From NCBI GenBank assembly GCA_030445275.1, contig JAUCSE010000057.1:1-64000 (forward strand): DNA of 64,000 nt. Direction: 5' to 3'. This stretch comes from Mucilaginibacter sp. GTDB taxonomy: Bacteria; Bacteroidota; Bacteroidia; Sphingobacteriales; Sphingobacteriaceae. The notes under the pieces are model-generated. The model worked only from the letters and a program-made list of their open reading frames with translations. It ran no database searches and had not been told where the DNA came from. Both the position numbers and the translations under genes were made by a program. Positions within the stretch are counted from its first letter, which is position 1; every line of letters starts with the position of its first letter. Below, one piece after another: positions 58,734 through 64,000 of this stretch.

Positions 58734-61070
58734 TTACTGGCTTTTCTTAGCCTCTTGCATGGGGTTTGGCCCCGAGGTAGCGCCGCGTGGAAGGGTTTGT
58801 TGTTTAAACAGTTCAAACCTTGATGGCTGATATTCGCGCGGCCAGCTGTTATTGCTTTCGTCAATATCAGCGGTTTCGCGGTATGGATCAAGTTTGATGC
58901 CTTTTACTTCTTTAGTTTTAGCAAAAACCTTGCTGATCTTGTATTCGTTTTTACGCCATATATAGGCCGATATTTTTTCAACTTCTTTGGTTCCATCGGT
59001 ATAGATCCACTCAATAATCAACGGGGTAACCAAACCGCCTTTGTTACTGAAGCTAACCTCATAAAAATAGTTCTTGCTATCATACAGTTTCTTCTCGTCA
59101 GGAGAAGCTGCATTGTACATAGCCTGGTAGCTTTGGGTGGTAACCGGGGTAGCTGCAAAACGATCCCATTTGCTATAAAAATCCTGCAACGAAGTATCGG
59201 CCTCCACGGCAAAACGAGTACCTGCTTCTTTATTACGGGTGGTGCTGATGTTCTCGAGATTACGGTCAAACTGGGCACGGTCGGAACTGCCTTCTGCAGC
59301 CGGATTTTTGGTATTCAGGCGATAATATTTTACACTGTCGATGGATACATCCACAGGATCGGTACCGAAGAACCATCCCCGCCAGAACCAATCCAGGTCA
59401 ACAGCCGAGGCATCTTCCATGGTACGGAAAAAATCAGCAGGTGTTGGGTGTTTAAAGGCCCAGCGGTGCGCATAGGTTTTAAACGCGTAATCAAACAGAT
59501 CGCGTCCCATTACAGTTTCGCGCAAAATGTTTAAGGCAGTAGCCGGCTTTGAATAAGCATTAGGGCCAAACATCACAATATTTTCTGAGTTGGTCATAAT
59601 GGGCTCCAACTGGTCTTTAGGCATCTTCATGTAATCAACTATCTTATAAGCCGGACCGCGCGATGATGGATATTTGCTATCCCACTCCTGCTCGGCCATG
59701 TACTGGCAAAAAGTATTTAACCCTTCGTCCATCCAGGTCCACTGGCGCTCATCAGAGTTTACGATCATCGGGAAAAAGTTATGCCCAACTTCGTGAATAA
59801 TTACGCCGATCATCCCGTTCTTGGTGGCTTCGCTATAAGTTCCGTCCTTTTCGGCACGACCATAGTTAAAGCAGATCATCGGGTACTCCATGCCGTTTGA
59901 TGCTTCCACAGAAATAGCTACCGGGTAAGGGTAAGGGAACGTATGTTTTGAATAAGTTTTTAACGTATGAGCCACAACTTTAGTAGAGTACTTACGATAA
60001 AGCGGATAGGCTTCGGGCCCATAGTATGACATGGCCATCACCTTTTTACCGCCATCAATCTGGGTGCTCATGGCATCCCAAACTATACGGCGTGATGATA
60101 CCCAGGCAAAATCACGCACATTTTCGGCATGGAATGTCCAGGTTTTACGCGCTGTGGCATGGCCTTTCATGGCCTGCTTTACCTCATCGAGGGTCACCAC
60201 TTCCAGCGGTGCCGTTGCTGATTGTGCCGCGTTCCAGCGTTTAAGCTGGGCCGCGCTTAAAGTTTGCGCATAGTTGGAGCATTGCCCTGTACCCCCTACA
60301 ATATGATCGGCAGGTACATTCATGCTTACCTTGAAATCGCCAAAGGTTAAAGCAAACTCACCACGACCGGTAAACTGTTTGTTTTGCCATCCCTGGAAAT
60401 CACTGTAAACCGCCATACGCGGGTACCACTGCGTCATGGTGTACAGGTAATTGCCATCTTCCGGAAAGTACTCATAACCTCCGCGACCACCTATGGTTAA
60501 ACGGTCAGATATATTATACCACCAGTTAATTTTAAAGCTGAATTTTTGTCCCGGCTGTAAGGTAACGGGTAACTCAATGCGCATCATGGTTTCGTTAATA
60601 GTATAAGGAAGCGCATTCCCGTTGGCGCCCTTCACACTTACAATATGGTTACCCAGGTCAAGATTATGCCCCATGATGGCCTGTAACTGGCGTATAGTCA
60701 TTTTGCTTTGCATCTTGCTTTCATCAAACTTAGCGCTCTCGGCATCTTTTTTATGCTGATTTTCGTCAAGCTGCAACCACAGGTAAGTAAGCGGATCGGG
60801 CGAGTTATTGGTATAGTTTATGGTTTCAATGCCATCCAAACGTTGTTTATCATCATTAAGGGTGGCGCTAATTTCGTAATCGGCCTTTTGTTGCCAGTAT
60901 TTTGGCCCTGGCGCACCCGATGCCGAACGATACATATTGGGGGTTGATAACATGGTACCCAATTGCTCAAACTTATTACCGTGGTTTGAACCGGGATTGT
61001 TATCATACTGCGCCCAGGCAGCAGATGTTAATAATGTACAGGAAAGAAAAACGGAGTAAAATTTATTCAT
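58734..61070 (-). CDS. M1-family metallopeptidase
   Basis: This 778-aa protein has a signal peptide (to AWAQ, about residue 21). It carries the M1 zinc motif HEVGH (His426, Glu427, His430) with Glu449 eighteen residues later, and a SNGMEYP (392-398) in place of GAMEN. It should cut peptides or proteins in the periplasm or outside. It overlaps the stop of the HupE gene by four bases, so they form an operon; this pair, with a divergent DUF6702 gene, recurs in Bacteroidota as I recall. Confidence 0.93.
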   Translation of the reverse strand: MNKFYSVFLSCTLLTSAAWAQYDNNPGSNHGNKFEQLGTMLSTPNMYRSASGAPGPKYWQQKADYEISATLNDDKQRLDGIETINYTNNSPDPLTYLWLQLDENQHKKDAESAKFDESKMQSKMTIRQLQAIMGHNLDLGNHIVSVKGANGNALPYTINETMMRIELPVTLQPGQKFSFKINWWYNISDRLTIGGRGGYEYFPEDGNYLYTMTQWYPRMAVYSDFQGWQNKQFTGRGEFALTFGDFKVSMNVPADHIVGGTGQCSNYAQTLSAAQLKRWNAAQSATAPLEVVTLDEVKQAMKGHATARKTWTFHAENVRDFAWVSSRRIVWDAMSTQIDGGKKVMAMSYYGPEAYPLYRKYSTKVVAHTLKTYSKHTFPYPYPVAISVEASNGMEYPMICFNYGRAEKDGTYSEATKNGMIGVIIHEVGHNFFPMIVNSDERQWTWMDEGLNTFCQYMAEQEWDSKYPSSRGPAYKIVDYMKMPKDQLEPIMTNSENIVMFGPNAYSKPATALNILRETVMGRDLFDYAFKTYAHRWAFKHPTPADFFRTMEDASAVDLDWFWRGWFFGTDPVDVSIDSVKYYRLNTKNPAAEGSSDRAQFDRNLENISTTRNKEAGTRFAVEADTSLQDFYSKWDRFAATPVTTQSYQAMYNAASPDEKKLYDSKNYFYEVSFSNKGGLVTPLIIEWIYTDGTKEVEKISAYIWRKNEYKISKVFAKTKEVKGIKLDPYRETADIDESNNSWPREYQPSRFELFKQQTLPRGATSGPNPMQEAKKSQ

Positions 61071-61657
61071 CTGAATTTTATTAGTAAAAAGCGCTCAATG
61101 CACATGATAAAAGCAATTCCAAATATAGCTGATGAGAGGAACATTGCCCAATCGCGCTGTGGTGTTTTGGCAAATTTGATGAGCAAATAAGATATAAGTA
61201 ACGCAGATATTACAATTAATACCTGTCCAAACTCCAATCCCAGGTTAAAAGCAAACAGCTGGGCTGTAATATTACTGCTGCTGCCCAGCAAACTTTTAAG
61301 GTAATTGGAAAAGCCCATGCCATGTATCAACCCGAAAAAAAGTGCCAGTATATAGTTAAGCCGCATGGTAGTGGCCGTTCGTTTTTTATTGAGCACATTA
61401 ACCAGGCTTGTAAAAACAATGGTTACGGGTATCAGGAACTCAATAAGTGATGTATTGATGTGAATAATATTTAACACACTTAATGCCAGTGTAATAGAGT
61501 GCCCAATGGTAAAGGCGGTAACCAGCACCAATACCTTGCGCCAATCGGCCAGCAGGTAAGTTCCGCATAGTACGGTTACAAACAATATATGATCATACCC
61601 CTCCCAGTTACAGATGTGCTGCCAGCCCAACTGGAAGTATAAAGAAAATTCGTCCAT
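61067..61657 (-). CDS. HupE/UreJ-family membrane protein
   Basis: This 196-aa protein has about six hydrophobic segments and the HupE/UreJ pattern, with GYDHILFVTVLCGTYLL, TAFTIGHSITLALSV and FGLIHGMGFSNYLKS His elements. HupE/UreJ members transport nickel or cobalt or assist metalloenzymes; here it precedes the zinc peptidase, so metal delivery to it is possible but inferred. It is divergent from the DUF6702 gene. Confidence 0.85.
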   Translation of the reverse strand: MDEFSLYFQLGWQHICNWEGYDHILFVTVLCGTYLLADWRKVLVLVTAFTIGHSITLALSVLNIIHINTSLIEFLIPVTIVFTSLVNVLNKKRTATTMRLNYILALFFGLIHGMGFSNYLKSLLGSSSNITAQLFAFNLGLEFGQVLIVISALLISYLLIKFAKTPQRDWAMFLSSAIFGIAFIMCIERFLLIKFR

Positions 61658-61724
61658 GTATAATAATTCGTATTTGCGAATAAAATTAACGTTTTTTGTA
61701 TAAATATAAGCACTTAACGCAATT

Positions 61725-62201
61725 ATGTTGCAATTAATAATTATCAGCTGGCTCAGCTTCTTCCACCCGTTTTTTGTGAGTGTTACCGAAATTAATCATA
61801 ATGCCCGCACGCAGACAGTTGAGGTAAGCTGCCGCATATTTTATGACGACCTGGAGCACACCCTTGAAAAACAATACCATACCCGGGTGGATATTGTAAA
61901 ACCTGCCGATAAAAATAAAATGAACCAATTGCTGAATGACTATATCAAAAAGCATTTAATTATAAAAGCCGACGGCAAGCCCCTTGCCCTCAACTATGTA
62001 GGCTATGAAATTCAGGAAGATGCCGCATGGACCTATTTTGAGGTAAAAGGTATCAGTAAGGTAAAGAAATTTGAGGTTCATAACGACCTGCTATTCAGCG
62101 AACACCCCGAGCAGATCAATATGCTGCATGTAACCGTAGGCGGCCTGCGCAAAAGTACCAAGCTTGATAATCCGGAAAGTGATGCCGCTTTTGAGTTTTA
62201 G
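61725..62201 (+). CDS. DUF6702 family protein
   Basis: This 158-aa protein has a short signal peptide, then a beta-rich fold with HPFFVSVTEINHNARTQTVE, EVSCRIFYDDLEHTLEKQY and a C-terminal DNPESDAAFEF. It matches the DUF6702 protein that I recall as typically encoded divergently from a HupE/M1 peptidase pair. The role is not known, although the shared context suggests it works with them. Confidence 0.82.
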   Translation: MLQLIIISWLSFFHPFFVSVTEINHNARTQTVEVSCRIFYDDLEHTLEKQYHTRVDIVKPADKNKMNQLLNDYIKKHLIIKADGKPLALNYVGYEIQEDAAWTYFEVKGISKVKKFEVHNDLLFSEHPEQINMLHVTVGGLRKSTKLDNPESDAAFEF

Positions 62202-62213
62202 GGGTGTAGAGTT

Positions 62214-62490
62214 GACTCACCCGGTCATCTCCGCCAGCCGGCGGATGGACCACCCTCTCTTCGCCTGCGGCGGAAAGAGGGAATTTGAAAATTGACAAAG
62301 GACAAATGGATAAAAGATAAAGGAGTTTGTCATCCTGAGGAACGAAGGATCTATTCGTGAATATTTATGACGTTTAATGGATGCTTCACTACGTTCAGCA
62401 TGACAAATAATATTTTCCTTAACCCTCTTTCCGGCAAAGCCGAAGAGAGGGTCGACAATCCGCCGGCTGGCGGAGATGTCGGGGTGAGTC
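62214..62490. repeat. MITE-like composite palindromic element, copy 2
   Basis: GACTCACCCGGTCATCTCCG (62214-62233) and the following CCCTCTCTTCGCC arm are inverted at 62421-62490 (GAAGAGAGGGTCGAC, then CGGAGATGTCGGGGTGAGTC). The core contains GTCATCCTGAGGAACGAAGG, as in copy 1 but in the reverse orientation (20325-20587). The 419-base gap has no gene besides this. Confidence 0.75.
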
Positions 62491-62557
62491 TTCACCAACA
62501 TGCTATCCTTCCTCAGCATAAAAATTTAAGATAAACCTTATTTCACACTTGTCTTTT

Positions 62558-62586
62558 TTGCTATTCGGCATTTATTTATAATTTAG
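62558..62586 (+). promoter_or_regulatory. Candidate Bacteroidota promoter of the GH2 gene
   Basis: TTG at 62558-62560 followed after 18 bases by TAATTTAG (62579-62586) resembles the TTG/TAnnTTTG pair of the primary sigma factor, with one base off in the -7 element. It lies 34 bases before the ATG. Confidence 0.35.
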
Positions 62587-62620
62587 TGTCCAAAACACAC
62601 TTAATTTTAAATAGCCAATT

Positions 62621-64000
62621 ATGCCCATCACTAAGTTTCATTTACTAAAGGCCGGTAAGTTATCTGGCCTGCTGTTTATTGCCCTGTTGTTTAGTATATC
62701 AAGTTTTGCCCAGCAAGCCCGGCAAACAATTGATTTTGATAAAGGCTGGCGCTTTAATTTAGGTGATGCCGGTCATGCCGAAAACCCAATCCTGAATGAT
62801 GCCGGCTGGCGTTTGCTCAACCTGCCGCACGATTGGAGCATTGAGGGTAAATTTTCTAAAGAAAACCCTGCCACTCCCGAAGGCGGCGCGCTGCCGGGCG
62901 GTATAGGCTGGTATCGTAAAACATTTACCGTTCCGGTTTCATCAAAGGGCAAATTGGTTTATATTGATTTTGATGGCGTTTATCAAAAAAGCGATGTTTG
63001 GGTTAACGGGCATCACCTTGGTTTCAGGCCAAACGGCTATATATCGTTCAGGTACGACCTTACTCCTTACTTAAACTTTGGCGGTAAAAATGTGATAGCT
63101 GTTAAGGTTGATAATTCTGTTCAGCCAAATTCGCGTTGGTATTCGGGTTCGGGTATTTATAGAAATGTTTGGCTGGTTACTACCAATAAAATAGCCATCG
63201 ACCATTGGGGAACTTATGTTACTACATCCGAAGTAAGCGATGCATCGGCAACGGTGAACTTGAAAATTCGTGTACGAAACACAGGTATCAACCAGGCATT
63301 CGATATAAAAACACACATTTATGATGCGGCCGGAAAAGTGGTATCAACAGGCGGCGCTATTCCCTCAAAAACTAATTTAAAAGATAGTGTGTATGAATCG
63401 GCCATTAACCTTACTATTAAAACACCCCAATTATGGTCTGTAGAAAATCCATATTTATATAAGATAGTTACCCAGGTAGTTGCCGGCAAAACGGTTGTTG
63501 ATGAGTATACTACCCCGTTTGGTATCCGCTATTTTAATTTCGATGTTGATAAAGGTTTCAGCCTGAACGGCAAGCCGATGAAAATTTTAGGTGTGTGCGA
63601 TCACCATGATTTGGGTAGCCTTGGAGCTGCCATTAATACACGCGCATTGGAGCGTCAGCTTGAAATGTTAAAAGCAATGGGCTGCAATGGCATCCGTACA
63701 TCGCACAACCCTCCCGCTCCCGAGCTGCTTGACCTTTGCGACAAAATGGGTTTTATTGTAATGGACGAAGCATTTGACTGCTGGGAATGGAAAAAGGAAA
63801 AATATGATTACCATTTATTTTTTAAAGAGTGGCATAAACGCGATCTGGAAGACCAGGTACTGCGCGATCGCAACCACCCCAGCATTATGATATGGAGCAT
63901 TGGTAACGAGATACCGCAACAGCACGATACTTCGGCCTTACGAATTGCCCCTGAACTGGCCGGCATAGTTCGCAACCTGGATGCTACACGGCCTATAACC
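62621..64000 (+). CDS. Glycoside hydrolase family 2 (beta-galactosidase-like), 5' part
   Basis: The frame is open for 460 codons to the window edge. There is a signal peptide (ending SFAQ, about residue 31), then the GH2 sugar-binding domain with PHDWSIEG, GGIGWYRKTF and VWVNGHHLG, the immunoglobulin-like domain, and the start of the TIM barrel with CDHHDLG, GIRTSHNPP and the catalytic acid/base in WSIGNEIP (Glu near residue 432). It should hydrolyse beta-galactosides or related linkages in the periplasm. The nucleophile Glu lies beyond the edge. The substrate is not known. Confidence 0.92.
   Translation, partial: MPITKFHLLKAGKLSGLLFIALLFSISSFAQQARQTIDFDKGWRFNLGDAGHAENPILNDAGWRLLNLPHDWSIEGKFSKENPATPEGGALPGGIGWYRKTFTVPVSSKGKLVYIDFDGVYQKSDVWVNGHHLGFRPNGYISFRYDLTPYLNFGGKNVIAVKVDNSVQPNSRWYSGSGIYRNVWLVTTNKIAIDHWGTYVTTSEVSDASATVNLKIRVRNTGINQAFDIKTHIYDAAGKVVSTGGAIPSKTNLKDSVYESAINLTIKTPQLWSVENPYLYKIVTQVVAGKTVVDEYTTPFGIRYFNFDVDKGFSLNGKPMKILGVCDHHDLGSLGAAINTRALERQLEMLKAMGCNGIRTSHNPPAPELLDLCDKMGFIVMDEAFDCWEWKKEKYDYHLFFKEWHKRDLEDQVLRDRNHPSIMIWSIGNEIPQQHDTSALRIAPELAGIVRNLDATRPIT

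Noticed and set aside
62217..62519. 100-aa minus-strand frame before the GH2 gene
   Set aside because: It is a translation of the composite palindromic element.

Overview
The window looks like a chromosomal segment from a Sphingobacteriaceae-type Bacteroidota, most likely Mucilaginibacter or a close relative. The evidence is a SusC/SusD pair, a GldB gliding lipoprotein, a subtilase with a type IX secretion C-terminal domain, many secreted lipoproteins, few purine-rich ribosome sites and a moderate GC content. I made this assignment from the sequence alone and did not search a database. I found no rRNA, tRNA, CRISPR array, prophage or intact transposase.

Layout. 1-8534 holds the tail of an unidentified gene, an SDR oxidoreductase, an MlaE/MlaF-type lipid ABC transporter pair, a class I methyltransferase, a D-aminoacylase-like lipoprotein, an unknown secreted protein, a Gfo/Idh/MocA oxidoreductase and a secreted metallophosphoesterase. 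8781-20297 is the most distinctive block: a SusD/SusC uptake pair, a PhnZ-like HD oxygenase, an XRE-cupin regulator, a phosphonatase-like HAD hydrolase, a DUF5690 membrane transporter and a phosphocholine-type phospholipase C. The susC leader and the HAD leader share an exact 24-bp sequence, which suggests co-regulation, plausibly by the XRE-cupin protein. I read the block as a candidate phosphonate or phosphonolipid/phospholipid headgroup utilisation locus.

20649-34286 carries a GT39 glycosyltransferase, a MacB/FtsX-like permease, an MBL hydrolase, an alpha/beta hydrolase, thioredoxin, a TetR-ABC1 kinase pair, a DHFR-like protein and an operon of two NAD(P)-binding proteins with a photolyase. 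34288-47980 has two FKBP lipoproteins, MarR, gamma-glutamyltransferase, an outer-membrane protein, the T9SS subtilase, NAD synthetase, GldB, a DUF4349 lipoprotein and small membrane proteins. 48541-53071 is the 2-oxoglutarate dehydrogenase E1-E2 operon, with a two-lipoyl-domain E2. 53826-64000 has a DASH-type photolyase, DinB, class C acid phosphatase, MsrA, DoxX, an M1 peptidase/HupE operon, a DUF6702 protein and the 5' part of a GH2 glycosidase.

Intergenic DNA is unusually structured. One class consists of palindromic repeat families present in several copies (all three copies of one family lie between convergent genes). A second class consists of locus-private word repeats: each gap repeats its own 5-11 bp word and often carries it again in inverted orientation, frequently running up to a start codon. 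A third feature is helically phased T-tracts in two gaps. These intergenic systems and the phosphonate-like locus are the main items for a second look.
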